Source: a virus
Length of the DNA: 64,000 nt
IMG/VR virus record: IMGVR_UViG_3300033149_003257
Coordinates: 62,001 to 126,000 of that record
Direction: 5' to 3' (one strand)
Shown: piece by piece, positions 26,664 to 35,843 of the stretch
How the letters are laid out: every line of letters begins with the position of its first letter
Numbering within the stretch: position 1 is the first letter of the stretch
Translations under genes and position numbers: made by a program
Notes under the pieces: model-generated
The model's input: the letters and a program-made list of their open reading frames with translations, nothing else
What the model was told of the DNA's origin: nothing
The model's database searches: none

Positions 26664-26875
26664 TCCTCTCTCCTCTGTATATTTTAATAAATTAGAACCA
26701 TATAAAGGATTTAACCAAAATTCTCCAACATAAAGAAATAATTCTACTTCCTTTCCAACAATATCTTTTTCTCTTCATACATAATTAATATTTTTTTTGA
26801 TTATGTATATCATTCTTAAAACAAAAATCTTTAAATTGTTTATAATTTCCAGAAATAACCGCTATCTAATAATTA
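26664..26875 (-). other. Gap holding a possible frameshifted 5' gene part
   Basis: In the frame of the 82-residue gene the minus strand reads GKEVELFLYVGEFWLNPLYG and on into the ATG without stop. An in-phase ATG (MYEEKK) exists only one frame away, about 120 bp upstream, across a run of five A. A lost A would explain this. Further upstream (26790-26875) I see nothing beyond A/T-rich sequence. Confidence 0.35.
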
Positions 26876-27340
26876 TTATTCCTCAAGTGCCAATCTAGCC
26901 AAAGAATAAGCATCTGCCAAATTGTCATCATCAAATTCAACTCCCCACTTTTTAAAAACTTTAAGAAGCATTAAATTTTTTTTCGCATTTCCTTTTCCAG
27001 TAACAAATTTCTTTAAAGATCCCGGAGGAATAACTTTATAATTCATTTTATTTTGATAAAAATATATTCTTATATAATAATTAAGAGCTCCCATTTCTAA
27101 AATAGATTGACCTTTTGATTGATAACTAGGACCCTCAATATATATAGATAATAAATTATCATTATTTTTTAGAACGTTATCAATACTTCTAATAATTTCA
27201 TTAAGTATAAATAAAATTCTAAATTCTATTTCATCTCCTGTTTTACTCTTTATTAATTGTTTTTCTATAATCTCAGCACTTTCATTTAAAATAATTAAAC
27301 CAGTTCCATCAAATGATAAATCTAATCCACAATATAACAT
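26876..27340 (-). CDS. ruvC: RuvC-type Holliday junction resolvase
   Basis: 154 residues, the usual RuvC length. Acidic residues fall as expected: Asp7 (CGLDLSFDGTG), Glu69 (YIEGPSY), Asp138/139 and Asp143 (DDDNLADA). It resolves four-way junctions formed by RecA-dependent recombination before packaging. The tail LADAYSLARLAL is family-typical. Confidence 0.88.
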   Translation of the reverse strand: MLYCGLDLSFDGTGLIILNESAEIIEKQLIKSKTGDEIEFRILFILNEIIRSIDNVLKNNDNLLSIYIEGPSYQSKGQSILEMGALNYYIRIYFYQNKMNYKVIPPGSLKKFVTGKGNAKKNLMLLKVFKKWGVEFDDDNLADAYSLARLALEE

Positions 27341-27360
27341 AATAAATCCTTTATTTTAAC

Positions 27361-28080
27361 TTATCCAAAATCTACTACAATATTCATTAAAGGTCCCATA
27401 GAAAGTTTTTCTATTAATTCTCTTTTCTTCTCTTTTCCCTCATCCAAAACATCACCTTCTAAAGGAATTTCACCAAATGGAGTTCTTAAATTTCCTCCAC
27501 CATATTTTTTTCTTATGCGACCTAATATGATCATGATATCAGCCAAACAAAAATCACAAAATAGAATTTGAAATTCATTTGGAATTCCTCTAAAATCTGA
27601 TGGTTGCATTCTCTCATATACAACTGTTAATTGTGTTTCATTATTTGGTGTTGGAGAAATTCTTACTATATTTGGATGTTTAAATTCAAAACCATAATCC
27701 CAAGAAGAAAAATGTTTAATCATCATTGAAACTTCGACATCTAAAGCCCATTCTCTGAGTTCAGATAATGTAAATGGACCAATGGGAGGATGTCCAAACA
27801 TAATTAAATTAGACTGAGGAAAAATAATATCAACTACATTTAAAATTTCAAGACCTTCAGGTTCATTAAGATAATATTCATTGCTTCTTCCAGGAACTTG
27901 ATTACTTTCTAAAGTAGTATTTAATGACATATTTTTTGGTTGAGGAACATAATAAGAAAACTCTCTTAAAGTATATTGTTTTATATGATTAATAATTACA
28001 TCATCATCCATTTCAACACCAACATATGGAAACCCTAAATTAGATTTTATATAATTTAAAACTCTACTTTCATTTAACAT
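27361..28080 (-). CDS. Probable virion (neck/tail) protein
   Basis: 239 residues. The N-terminus YIKSNLGFPYVGVEMDDDVI and YTLREFSYYVPQP resemble small virion proteins of large myophages; conserved Trp/Pro-rich core (PPIGPFTL, SSWDYGFEFKHP). No catalytic motif. It interrupts a replication gene run, so the structural call is an inference. Confidence 0.5.
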   Translation of the reverse strand: MLNESRVLNYIKSNLGFPYVGVEMDDDVIINHIKQYTLREFSYYVPQPKNMSLNTTLESNQVPGRSNEYYLNEPEGLEILNVVDIIFPQSNLIMFGHPPIGPFTLSELREWALDVEVSMMIKHFSSWDYGFEFKHPNIVRISPTPNNETQLTVVYERMQPSDFRGIPNEFQILFCDFCLADIMIILGRIRKKYGGGNLRTPFGEIPLEGDVLDEGKEKKRELIEKLSMGPLMNIVVDFG

Positions 28081-28097
28081 AAAATAAACTCCTAATT

Positions 28098-29228
28098 TTA
28101 ATTAGAAAAATATAGAACATCAATATCTTCACCAATTATAATTCCAGATCTTTGTAATGCAAGTTTCATTGACTCTTTGTTAGCAATAGAATTATCAGAT
28201 AGTATATTTTGAATATGTTTCTTTTTATCTAAAATTTCCGTACTACTAGGATCATCTAATTCTCTAGATAATAATTCAAAGGAAACTAATTTCAGATTAT
28301 TAGAAATAGTACTATTTTTGATCTCTTCATTAATAACAATACTCAAATATTTGTTCAATTCATTACTAGAATCAATATTAAATATAATTTCATTGTTTCT
28401 AACTTTATCATATATAGTATTCATATTTCCAGATAATTTTAATAAATCATCAAATATACTTATAAATCTCTTAGAACCAATCCCTTTTACTCCATAAACA
28501 TCATCTCCAGAATCTCCAATAATACTCATAGCTAAAGGTAAAAACTCATCTGGAATATGAGTATCAACATGTAAAAAAGAAGACATTACTTTTCCACATT
28601 TTACCAACTTTTTATGTTTTGGAACTTTAGAAAAAACAGAACAATTTTGTTTTACACATTGAAATAAATCATGATCATTTGAATAAACTAAATGATAAAT
28701 ATCATCTCCATCTTCAACTAAATTTCTAGTCATCAAATAATATGGTACAAAATCAGCTTCTAAATTTGGAAGTCTAATAAATTTTATATTCGGAATTTTA
28801 TTAAATACTTTTTCAGACAACAAAAAATTAGAATGTAAAACTTGAAAAAATAAATCTCTTTTATCTCTATCTAAACCATATAAATCATCAATTTTTCTAG
28901 ATATTTTATATTTTTTACTAATATTCTTATGATAATAAGATATTCCACTTTCTAAAAAAATATACACATTTATATTAATATTTCTCTTAACTGCATATAT
29001 TTTATGAAAAGATAAAAAAGATAATATTGAAGAGAAAACAGATGTATCAAACCTTTTAGTTCCTAAAGAACTTTCTACTATATTTAAAATTGCATGTTCC
29101 ATATATATAGTTTGTAAATTATTTTTCAAATCAATATATATATTTAATGTTTTACAATCATTTCCAGAAATAACTTCATCAAGAATGCTATAACTTGGAT
29201 AATAAGATAAAAGGCTAGCAGGATGCAT
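28098..29228 (-). CDS. 5'-3' exonuclease / flap endonuclease (PIN-H3TH)
   Basis: 376 residues. The N-terminal PIN core has acidic residues in IYIDLKN, NLEADFVPYYL and VYSNDHDLFQ. The helix-3-turn-helix DNA-binding motif is GDSGDDVYGVKGIGSKR. Matches the T4 RNase H/FEN group that removes RNA primers and 5' flaps. Encoded just downstream of the sliding clamp, its usual partner. Confidence 0.85.
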   Translation of the reverse strand: MHPASLLSYYPSYSILDEVISGNDCKTLNIYIDLKNNLQTIYMEHAILNIVESSLGTKRFDTSVFSSILSFLSFHKIYAVKRNININVYIFLESGISYYHKNISKKYKISRKIDDLYGLDRDKRDLFFQVLHSNFLLSEKVFNKIPNIKFIRLPNLEADFVPYYLMTRNLVEDGDDIYHLVYSNDHDLFQCVKQNCSVFSKVPKHKKLVKCGKVMSSFLHVDTHIPDEFLPLAMSIIGDSGDDVYGVKGIGSKRFISIFDDLLKLSGNMNTIYDKVRNNEIIFNIDSSNELNKYLSIVINEEIKNSTISNNLKLVSFELLSRELDDPSSTEILDKKKHIQNILSDNSIANKESMKLALQRSGIIIGEDIDVLYFSN

Positions 29229-29231
29229 ATA

Positions 29232-30017
29232 TCACTCCAATGTATCTATAGAAGATCTTATAAATACATTAACTCCAACATTATTAATACAAGTATTAAA
29301 TCTACTAATGCAAATATTTTCTCTTTCTCTAAACATATTAAATTTAATATCACCATCATGATCTATAATAAATGGTATAACAACTAAATTAGAATATGAA
29401 TTTTCAATAGAAACATCAGTTTCTACATGAATATTACCAATCAATTTAGCAAATTGGTCCTTCGATTGAGTTTCAGTAACAAGATCTGCAAACTCCCCAT
29501 TAAATAAAAGTTGCAAAGAATTCATATTGAAAGATTTAGAAATAATACTTATTCTATTTGAAAAAGATTCTTTTATATCAAGTTCTAAAATTGGTGATTG
29601 TCCATCTAGAACAAAAATACTATCTAGTTCCTCTTGACTCATAAATTTATTATCCATAAATTCAAGATTTGGATTAGCAAACTTTAATATAGTTTGACTA
29701 TCTGAAAAAGAAAAAGAAGAACTATTTACTTTTATTTCAACAATTTCATTCAAAAAACATTTTAATAAATCTATTTTTTGTCTTATATTAGTTAATGGTA
29801 TATTTAAATTAAAAGCTCCAGGCGAATCAGAAATAATATTAGAAATATCAATTTCAAAAATACAACTATGGTCATCACTTCTTTGTCTAATTACACCATC
29901 CCGAATATCTACATCACTACATAAATCTCTCAACAAAGATATAGTTCTAATAAAATCTTCATATTGTTGAGCATCTAAATTTATAATTCTTTCTTCTTGA
30001 ACTTGAGTATCAGACAT
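29232..30017 (-). CDS. PCNA/gp45-like sliding clamp
   Basis: 261 residues, the length of PCNA. The segment DVDIRDGVIRQRSDDHSCIFEIDI matches the conserved first-strand block of PCNA-type clamps, with a repeated alpha/beta pattern in the second half. Context supports it: flap nuclease downstream, clamp loader and primase upstream. Sequence identity to known clamps is weak by eye. Confidence 0.7.
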   Translation of the reverse strand: MSDTQVQEERIINLDAQQYEDFIRTISLLRDLCSDVDIRDGVIRQRSDDHSCIFEIDISNIISDSPGAFNLNIPLTNIRQKIDLLKCFLNEIVEIKVNSSSFSFSDSQTILKFANPNLEFMDNKFMSQEELDSIFVLDGQSPILELDIKESFSNRISIISKSFNMNSLQLLFNGEFADLVTETQSKDQFAKLIGNIHVETDVSIENSYSNLVVIPFIIDHDGDIKFNMFRERENICISRFNTCINNVGVNVFIRSSIDTLE

Positions 30018-30174
30018 TTAACAACTCCTTTCCTATTAAACCTCTTTGATATAATTTTCTAACTTTTTTCTTTATTTGTTTTAAATTCATGTCTTCAGTA
30101 TTATTATAATATGATCTTAAAAGTAAAAGAATTTTTGGGTTTTTAAAAATAGCTTTATTTATTCTTTTACACAT
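30010..30174 (-). CDS. Tiny basic protein overlapping the clamp gene
   Basis: 54 residues starting MCKRINKAIFKNPKILLLL, Lys-rich and helical. Its ATG is 1 bp past the stop of the upstream gene and its stop lies 8 bp inside the clamp gene, so translation is coupled on both sides. A small DNA- or protein-binding partner of the replisome is possible. Confidence 0.6.
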   Translation of the reverse strand: MCKRINKAIFKNPKILLLLRSYYNNTEDMNLKQIKKKVRKLYQRGLIGKELLNV

Positions 30175-30175
30175 C

Positions 30176-30340
30176 CTACCATTCATAAGCAGTATCCTCC
30201 ATTAATTCATAAATATCATTAACTTTATTTTCAATATCATGAGAATTTAGTATTATCTCTTTAATTTTATTTTTTATTTCAACATTGAAATCTAAACCCT
30301 TCTCATATATCTCATCAATAAAATCAAAATATTTTGACAT
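30176..30340 (-). CDS. Small acidic helical protein
   Basis: 54 residues from MSKYFDFIDEIYEK, with AGGAAT 6 nt upstream. A longer frame starting at 30370 lies within the preceding gene and lacks an SD. Acidic, helical, no motif. Confidence 0.6.
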   Translation of the reverse strand: MSKYFDFIDEIYEKGLDFNVEIKNKIKEIILNSHDIENKVNDIYELMEDTAYEW

Positions 30341-30344
30341 AATA

Positions 30345-30725
30345 TTATTCCTTGTTAATTTTCTTAACAATAGTTATATATACAAATTTATCTTCAGTTA
30401 CTTCAATAGAATGAACATAATCAAGAGTAACAAAATATTCTTCAGTTTTAGTTAAAATTTCCATTACTCTTTCAGCAAGTTTTTTCAACCTACTTTCTTC
30501 AGTATTGATTGGAATACAAAAAATCATTAATATACTATCAAAACCATTAAAATCATATTGAAACATACAAACATTATTTCCAAGAACCATGTGCATTTGA
30601 TCAGAACTAGCAGCTTTACAAACTAAACTATAATAATTAATTTTATCTAATCTACCATCATATTTAATACCAGATTCAACAGTAGAATCAAAAATATCTC
30701 TTATCTTTTCTTTAAAAAGGTCCAT
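30345..30725 (-). CDS. Hypothetical protein
   Basis: 126 residues of mixed alpha/beta character (SILMIFCIPI, KFVYITIVKKI), no recognised motif. First gene after the GAACAAA motif at 30764 and head of the unit that runs into the clamp gene. Confidence 0.65.
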   Translation of the reverse strand: MDLFKEKIRDIFDSTVESGIKYDGRLDKINYYSLVCKAASSDQMHMVLGNNVCMFQYDFNGFDSILMIFCIPINTEESRLKKLAERVMEILTKTEEYFVTLDYVHSIEVTEDKFVYITIVKKINKE

Positions 30726-30763
30726 TCTATTTATTTTCCTTAACTAAATTAATATAAATTTTA

Positions 30764-30774
30764 TTTTTGTTCAT
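30764..30774 (-). promoter_or_regulatory. Putative promoter, GAACAAA motif
   Basis: Minus strand TTATGAACAAAAATAAAATT, between the primase stop and the 126-residue gene, 40 bp from its start. Confidence 0.55.
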
Positions 30775-30796
30775 AATTTATACAATATATTCTAAA

Positions 30797-31771
30797 CTAA
30801 AGAATTATCTTTGTAGGTTCAACAGATTTACTTCCGAAATCTTTTCCATTTTTATTATAGTATACAGTTAACGTATCAATTTTAGAAAACTTTTTAATTT
30901 TTTTATAATAATCAAGAGAAATACCATTATCAGATAAAATAATAACATCTGGAAAAAATATAGATTCATAAAACTTTATACTATTAATTAATGAAGCATA
31001 TTTAGAAGATAAAGCTGATGCATATATAGAAACTTCATCTTTTAAATTTATATAATCAAATAAACTTTCATTAAAAATATCAAAAATACCTTCTGCTAAA
31101 ATAATTTTTTTACTAAATTTATTATTACCAGGTATCCTATAATAATCAAGAAATAAAGGATTATATAAATTTAATTTAAAATATGAAAAATTAGAATTGT
31201 CATTAATATTTCTAAAAACTACTTTTGATTGATTATTAGTTAAAAATCCAACAAAATTAGAATGTAAAAAATCTCTAATTCTAAAAAGAGTTTGATTAAT
31301 TGGAATATCATTAATATTTAGAAATTCATCTATATCAAAAATCAAACCTTTAATTTCTGATATACTTATATTGAAGAATTTTAACCTTTTTTTAATATAT
31401 AAATATTTATTTGAAAATTTATTAATATCAATAGAAGGTATTTTATAATCTCTTTTTATTTCTATTTTATCATTTAAATTAATATTATTCTGAATATTTC
31501 TTACTTTATCTTGATCTACATATTTATTAGAAATATCATATCCAGAAATTTTTGAAATTAATTTATGTATTAATCCACTTTCTCCACAATCACCAAAAAA
31601 ACAATGAAATATTGGAGCTTCTAAAGATATATATAAATGATAATGTTTCTTATCTTTTTGATATTCACACCATGGACACCTACATACTATATTTTTACTC
31701 TTTACTTTTACAGGATCGCCCAAATTTTTTATTAGATAATCAATAAATTCATCTTTATATATACCAATCAT
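30797..31771 (-). CDS. DnaG-type DNA primase
   Basis: 324 residues. N-terminal zinc site CRCPWCEYQKDKKHYHLY then HCFFGDCGESG, and a TOPRIM catalytic core with KIILAEGIFDIF (Glu) and DVIILSDNG (Asp). Short, like T4 gp61, without a helicase-binding C-domain. Synthesises RNA primers for lagging-strand synthesis. Confidence 0.88.
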   Translation of the reverse strand: MIGIYKDEFIDYLIKNLGDPVKVKSKNIVCRCPWCEYQKDKKHYHLYISLEAPIFHCFFGDCGESGLIHKLISKISGYDISNKYVDQDKVRNIQNNINLNDKIEIKRDYKIPSIDINKFSNKYLYIKKRLKFFNISISEIKGLIFDIDEFLNINDIPINQTLFRIRDFLHSNFVGFLTNNQSKVVFRNINDNSNFSYFKLNLYNPLFLDYYRIPGNNKFSKKIILAEGIFDIFNESLFDYINLKDEVSIYASALSSKYASLINSIKFYESIFFPDVIILSDNGISLDYYKKIKKFSKIDTLTVYYNKNGKDFGSKSVEPTKIIL

Positions 31772-31773
31772 TT

Positions 31774-32082
31774 TTAACCTCTAAGATTTTGTAGCCAATC
31801 TAAAAAACCATGATTATTACATTTTGAACATCCACTTCCATTACAATTATCACATATAAATATAAGATTTTCAAAAGAATTACAATCAAATCCAGTTCCA
31901 TGACAATATTCACATTCACCACCACTCCAAGAAAATCCAAAAGTCATTTTATAAACACCTGATAAACCAGTTCCATTACAATGTTTACATTTAGATAGTG
32001 GAATAGAAGAATTTTCAGAAAGTCTATTTAAAAAAACAAAAAGAGAATTTTTATCTATATGTTCTAAATTAATGTTTTCCAT
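31774..32082 (-). CDS. DnaJ-type zinc-finger protein
   Basis: 102 residues. Four CxxCxGxG-like knuckles (CKHCNGTG, CEYCHGTG, CDNCNGSG, CSKCNNHG), the cysteine-rich fold of DnaJ without J-domain. It overlaps the clamp-loader stop by 14 bp. It could be a chaperone-like or nucleic-acid-binding accessory; there is a second, shorter relative at 57175. Confidence 0.8.
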   Translation of the reverse strand: MENINLEHIDKNSLFVFLNRLSENSSIPLSKCKHCNGTGLSGVYKMTFGFSWSGGECEYCHGTGFDCNSFENLIFICDNCNGSGCSKCNNHGFLDWLQNLRG

Positions 32083-33061
32083 TTAAAATAGTATTCCTAT
32101 ATTCATTAAGAACTTTAATAATTTCAAATATCATAGACATAAAATTCATTGATGGAACCAAACAATTAGAATGTGAATTAGTATATTTATTTATTATAAT
32201 TTTTGCATGTGATGGAATATTAGAAGTAAAAAATAAAGAAGAATATATTCCTCTATAATCTAAGTCAAAATCATTTAACAAATTAAGAATGTTATTAATT
32301 ATTTGACTTATTTTATGTTTCTCACCTTTTTCTAATAAACTAATAATTTCAACTATATTTGATATTAAAACCTTTTCATTTGTTGTTATTAATTCTCTAT
32401 TTACAAATAACTTTCCAGATAATGAAGATTTTTGTAATAAATTAACAATTCTTCTAATATCTGGATATAAATTATCAACAATAAATTTTATATCATAATC
32501 TTCATAAGGAATTGATTCACTTTTTAATATTTCTTTACAATAGTTTACAACAAATTCAATTGGTAATTGTTTAAAAGAATATAACATAAATCTTGATTGA
32601 ATTGGTTCTGGTATTTTAGAAATATAATTACAAGTAAATATAAATCTACCACTTTCTTCTTGATATTTATTAATTAAATATCTTAATGAATTAAAACTTG
32701 CATCTGTTAAATAATCAGCTTCATCTATAAAAACAATTCTATAATTATCTTGTCCAGCAGGTGGAATTTTTAGAAATGGTTCTATTACATCATCCACAAA
32801 ATTAATTCCTCTAGATTTTTTAGCAGAACCATTAATCTCTAGTAAATTATCTCTTGGATTATTTAAAACACCATTTTTAGATGATAATATTCTAGAGAGA
32901 ACTGTTTTACCACCACCAGGAGGACCATAAAATAATAAATTACCAATTTCTTTTTTATAAATACATTTTTCAAAATCTTTTCTATAAACATCTGGTAAAA
33001 CTAAATCTTCTATTTTTTTTGGTCTATATTTTTCAACCCATATATTATTCAAAAATTCCAT
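32069..33061 (-). CDS. Clamp loader AAA+ ATPase (RFC small subunit/gp44-like)
   Basis: 330 residues. WVEKYRPKKIEDLVLP opening, Walker A FYGPPGGGKT near 44-53, Walker B VFIDEADYLT, sensor 1 IFTCNY and the SRC-type arginine region IPEPIQSRFM. Loads the PCNA-like clamp. I see no gp62-like partner next to it. Confidence 0.92.
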   Translation of the reverse strand: MEFLNNIWVEKYRPKKIEDLVLPDVYRKDFEKCIYKKEIGNLLFYGPPGGGKTVLSRILSSKNGVLNNPRDNLLEINGSAKKSRGINFVDDVIEPFLKIPPAGQDNYRIVFIDEADYLTDASFNSLRYLINKYQEESGRFIFTCNYISKIPEPIQSRFMLYSFKQLPIEFVVNYCKEILKSESIPYEDYDIKFIVDNLYPDIRRIVNLLQKSSLSGKLFVNRELITTNEKVLISNIVEIISLLEKGEKHKISQIINNILNLLNDFDLDYRGIYSSLFFTSNIPSHAKIIINKYTNSHSNCLVPSMNFMSMIFEIIKVLNEYRNTILNGKH

Positions 33062-33068
33062 AAAACTC

Positions 33069-33458
33069 CTAACAGTTATAAGTTGGACTAGTATGTAAAA
33101 TTGCTAGTTGAGTTTGTTCCTTTACAAAATTAGAAATTATTCTTTTTTCTATATTTTTTTCAAAATTATTTAATGCATCTTTTCCAAATATTATTTTATT
33201 GTTCTCATCAAAATCATGAACTTCTACAACAATAACGTCCTTTAACCACTCAAATTTATTTAATATTAACATATATAAAGCAGCCTGGTCTGGTAATACT
33301 GATACTTTAAATGAAACTTTTATTGAATCACCTTTTTTATCAAAATATAACATCATATCATTATTTGAAAAAACATAACCTTTTTTTATATCAGTAACAT
33401 TTATAATATTAATATTATATTTAGAAAGTTCTTTTTTAATATCCTCCACTTTTTTCAA
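33069..33458 (-). CDS. Hypothetical protein with TTG start
   Basis: About 129 residues from LKKVEDIKKELSKYN. GGAGG lies 8 nt before the TTG at 33458. An ATG five codons upstream (33473) has no SD, and the SD itself begins two bases after that A. Alpha/beta protein without motif. Own promoter and upstream terminator, so it heads the clamp-loader unit. Confidence 0.65.
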   Translation of the reverse strand: MKKVEDIKKELSKYNINIINVTDIKKGYVFSNNDMMLYFDKKGDSIKVSFKVSVLPDQAALYMLILNKFEWLKDVIVVEVHDFDENNKIIFGKDALNNFEKNIEKRIISNFVKEQTQLAILHTSPTYNC

Positions 33459-33481
33459 TATAATATCCTCCATATTTTTGT

Positions 33482-33492
33482 ATTTTGTTCTA
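33482..33492 (-). promoter_or_regulatory. Putative promoter, GAACAAA motif
   Basis: Minus strand TTTAGAACAAAATACAAAAA, 37 bp downstream of an intrinsic terminator and about 25 bp before the TTG start. Confidence 0.55.
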
Positions 33493-33528
33493 AATGAAAA
33501 AAATAAATTCTTTATAACAAAACAACAA

Positions 33529-33564
33529 AAAAAAGACAATATAATATTTTATATTATCTTTTTT
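33529..33564. terminator. Intrinsic terminator, possibly bidirectional
   Basis: 16-bp arms with one C/A mismatch (33529-33544, 33549-33564) and runs of T on both strands. It lies after the stop of the leftward gene at 33580 and separates it from the promoter at 33482. Confidence 0.7.
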
Positions 33565-33579
33565 AAATACAAAATTAAA

Positions 33580-33810
33580 CTACTTTTTTTTCTTTCTTTG
33601 TTTCTGAGGTCTAGTTTTTTTATTATTACTATCAATATAATTTTTCTTTTCATTAGTATCAAATAATGGACATTTACCAATTCTCCATCTACTTTGAGGA
33701 GAAATATAAGAACAACAAAAATTCTTTTCGTCTTCATTTAAAATTCTTAAACAACCATTACATTCAGGAATAATTTCTTCACGAAGATTTTTTAAAGATA
33801 AAATTTTCAC
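33580..33810 (-). CDS. Small Cys-rich protein with basic tail
   Basis: 76 residues. CNGCLRIL, then CC and a C further on, a possible zinc site; the last 15 residues are almost all Lys/Arg/Gln. AGGGAGG upstream. An alternative overlapping frame (33549-33737) is a shadow. Confidence 0.65.
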   Translation of the reverse strand: MKILSLKNLREEIIPECNGCLRILNEDEKNFCCSYISPQSRWRIGKCPLFDTNEKKNYIDSNNKKTRPQKQRKKKK

Positions 33811-33833
33811 AATTAAACCTCCCTTTAATAATT

Positions 33834-34163
33834 TTATTCAAATAATTCTCCTGTAACACTTACAACATTTGGCCATAAAACATCTTTATATGGGCCTGCA
33901 TTAATATCTGTTTTACTATATTCTATTTGTCTTTCAATTTCATCTATTGCATCTAATTTAAGATAATAACTTTTTGATATTAAAAGAATATGACCATATC
34001 GATCAAAAACTTCAAAACGAAAACCATGAAAATTTCCTACTTGAATTTTTTTTGTTAAATTAATATCTATTTTTTTCTGGAATTCGTTCTGGTCCTTTTC
34101 ATCTACAGTCACTACAAATTTACTGTAATTTTCGATCTTTACACCATCTATCTGAAAGAACAC
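33834..34163 (-). CDS. Hypothetical protein, GTG start
   Basis: 109 residues, beta-rich (GFRFEVFDRYGHILLISKS). The GTG lies inside a tiny frame (34120-34194, 24 residues, with a CPEC pair) that overlaps the next upstream gene; either that tiny frame is a coupled leader peptide or it is chance. Function unknown. Confidence 0.55.
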   Translation of the reverse strand: MFFQIDGVKIENYSKFVVTVDEKDQNEFQKKIDINLTKKIQVGNFHGFRFEVFDRYGHILLISKSYYLKLDAIDEIERQIEYSKTDINAGPYKDVLWPNVVSVTGELFE

Positions 34164-34190
34164 CTTCGCATTCTGGACAATATGGTAACT

Positions 34191-34604
34191 TCATTTTTCT
34201 ACTCTTTTCTTTTTTAATGGAACTATAAACATTTCTTTTGTAACTATTATATTACATTTATTTTGAATACCTTCAGCCACAATATTTCTAAAATAAACTT
34301 TTCTGATAATCTGATTATAAGATCTTAACATATTATAATCAGCATCTTCATAGGTAATATAAATATGAAAACCAGTTTCATATGATTTATTAGAACATAC
34401 ACAACTTAAAAAATTATATGAATAAGAAGGACATCTATAATCTTTTTCATTCAACCAAACTCCAATAGGTAAATTTTTAGCATCAAAATATAATCCTCTT
34501 AATTTACCATATAAATCTTTTTTAAAAATTTTGTAACCAACATTATGTCTATTTTCCTTCTGAATGTTTATTTCTTCTATATCTCTACAATAATCTAAAC
34601 ACAT
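34191..34604 (-). CDS. Hypothetical protein
   Basis: 137 residues from MCLDYCRDIEE, with AAAGGAT 11 nt upstream; the ATG at 34613 is too close to the SD. Cys-containing, with a GFHIYITYEDADY segment. No family recognised. Confidence 0.65.
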   Translation of the reverse strand: MCLDYCRDIEEINIQKENRHNVGYKIFKKDLYGKLRGLYFDAKNLPIGVWLNEKDYRCPSYSYNFLSCVCSNKSYETGFHIYITYEDADYNMLRSYNQIIRKVYFRNIVAEGIQNKCNIIVTKEMFIVPLKKKRVEK

Positions 34605-34619
34605 AATAATCATATCCTT

Positions 34620-35843
34620 TCAAAAATCAGATATTATAAATAATTTATCTCTTGATCTTGTTACAGCAGTATATAACCATTTAGCATAAAAAATATCATC
34701 CCAATAATATGATTTCTCTTCAAATAAAATAACTCGATTCCATTCAGATCCTTGGGACTTATGTACAGAAATACAATATCCAAAATCAAAGAAGTCAATA
34801 GAATCAAATAGAGAATCTAATATTTTTTTATTTTTTTTATTACTTTTACTTGAATTAAATTTATTTATTTCCTCATTATAATTTATTTTATTAAGACAAC
34901 AATTAGAAATCAATCCTTCATATAAATCAGGAAGTTTATCAAATTCAATTGTTGATCTATACACATCTTTAGAATATGGTAATAACCATAATAAAGTTCC
35001 AATTTGTCCATTCATAACTTTATTATCATAATTATTCTTTAAACAAACTAATCTTTCTCCAGGATATGGTTCAATATTATTAAAATTTAATCTCTCTCGA
35101 ATCATATTATTAATAATAACTCTAGTTCTATTCATACCACAAAGAGAAATTGTTTCAGAGTCAAAATCAATTGAATTCCAATAATTTTTACAATGTTGGG
35201 AATTCCAGGATACTTTAAAAACTTTATTAGAAAACTTTTTGTTATTTGGTATGTAACCATTTTTTCTAATAAAATATGATAATTTAATTATAGATGATTC
35301 AAATGCTTGTCTATGTATAGTTTTTAATGAAATATGTGGTTTAGACATTATATTAAAATTATCATTACTAACAGGAGGTAATTGAAAATGATCACCAAAA
35401 AATACTATAGGAACCCCATAATATTTTAAATCTTGCCAAATTTCTCTAGATATCATAGAAGATTCATCAACAAAAATCAATTCATAATTAAATTCATCAT
35501 ATGATTTTTTCCTCCATCTAACTAAAACTTGTTTTCCATCCTCATCTTTTTCAAACACTGGTGTATATATCAATTTATGAATAGTCCCTATATAATCATA
35601 TTCTGAAAAAATACCTATCATCTTTTCAGATAAAACTGATGCAGCTTTTCCGGTATAAGAACATAAAGCTACTCTATTAATATCTTTTAAAGAATCTCGA
35701 ATTTTTGATATTAAAGTTGTTTTACCAGTTCCTGCATATCCACCAACAACTAAATAATTTAAAGTTTTTAAATCTAAACTTTTCCTTATCCAATTAATCA
35801 CATAATCATAAACAGATTTCTGTTCTTCATTTAATTCTACCAT
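34620..35843 (-). CDS. Dda/RecD-type superfamily 1 helicase
   Basis: 407 residues from MVELNEEQKSVYDYV. Walker A GGYAGTGKTTL, motif II FVDESSM, GDHFQLPPV (motif III), YPGERLVCLKN, and motifs V/VI SVHKSQGSEW and YTAVTRSRDKL. GGAG at 6 nt supports 35843; a longer frame (to 35948) lies within the 3D-domain gene. 5'-3' DNA helicase, as T4 Dda, for replication start and fork restart. Confidence 0.9.
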   Translation of the reverse strand: MVELNEEQKSVYDYVINWIRKSLDLKTLNYLVVGGYAGTGKTTLISKIRDSLKDINRVALCSYTGKAASVLSEKMIGIFSEYDYIGTIHKLIYTPVFEKDEDGKQVLVRWRKKSYDEFNYELIFVDESSMISREIWQDLKYYGVPIVFFGDHFQLPPVSNDNFNIMSKPHISLKTIHRQAFESSIIKLSYFIRKNGYIPNNKKFSNKVFKVSWNSQHCKNYWNSIDFDSETISLCGMNRTRVIINNMIRERLNFNNIEPYPGERLVCLKNNYDNKVMNGQIGTLLWLLPYSKDVYRSTIEFDKLPDLYEGLISNCCLNKINYNEEINKFNSSKSNKKNKKILDSLFDSIDFFDFGYCISVHKSQGSEWNRVILFEEKSYYWDDIFYAKWLYTAVTRSRDKLFIISDF

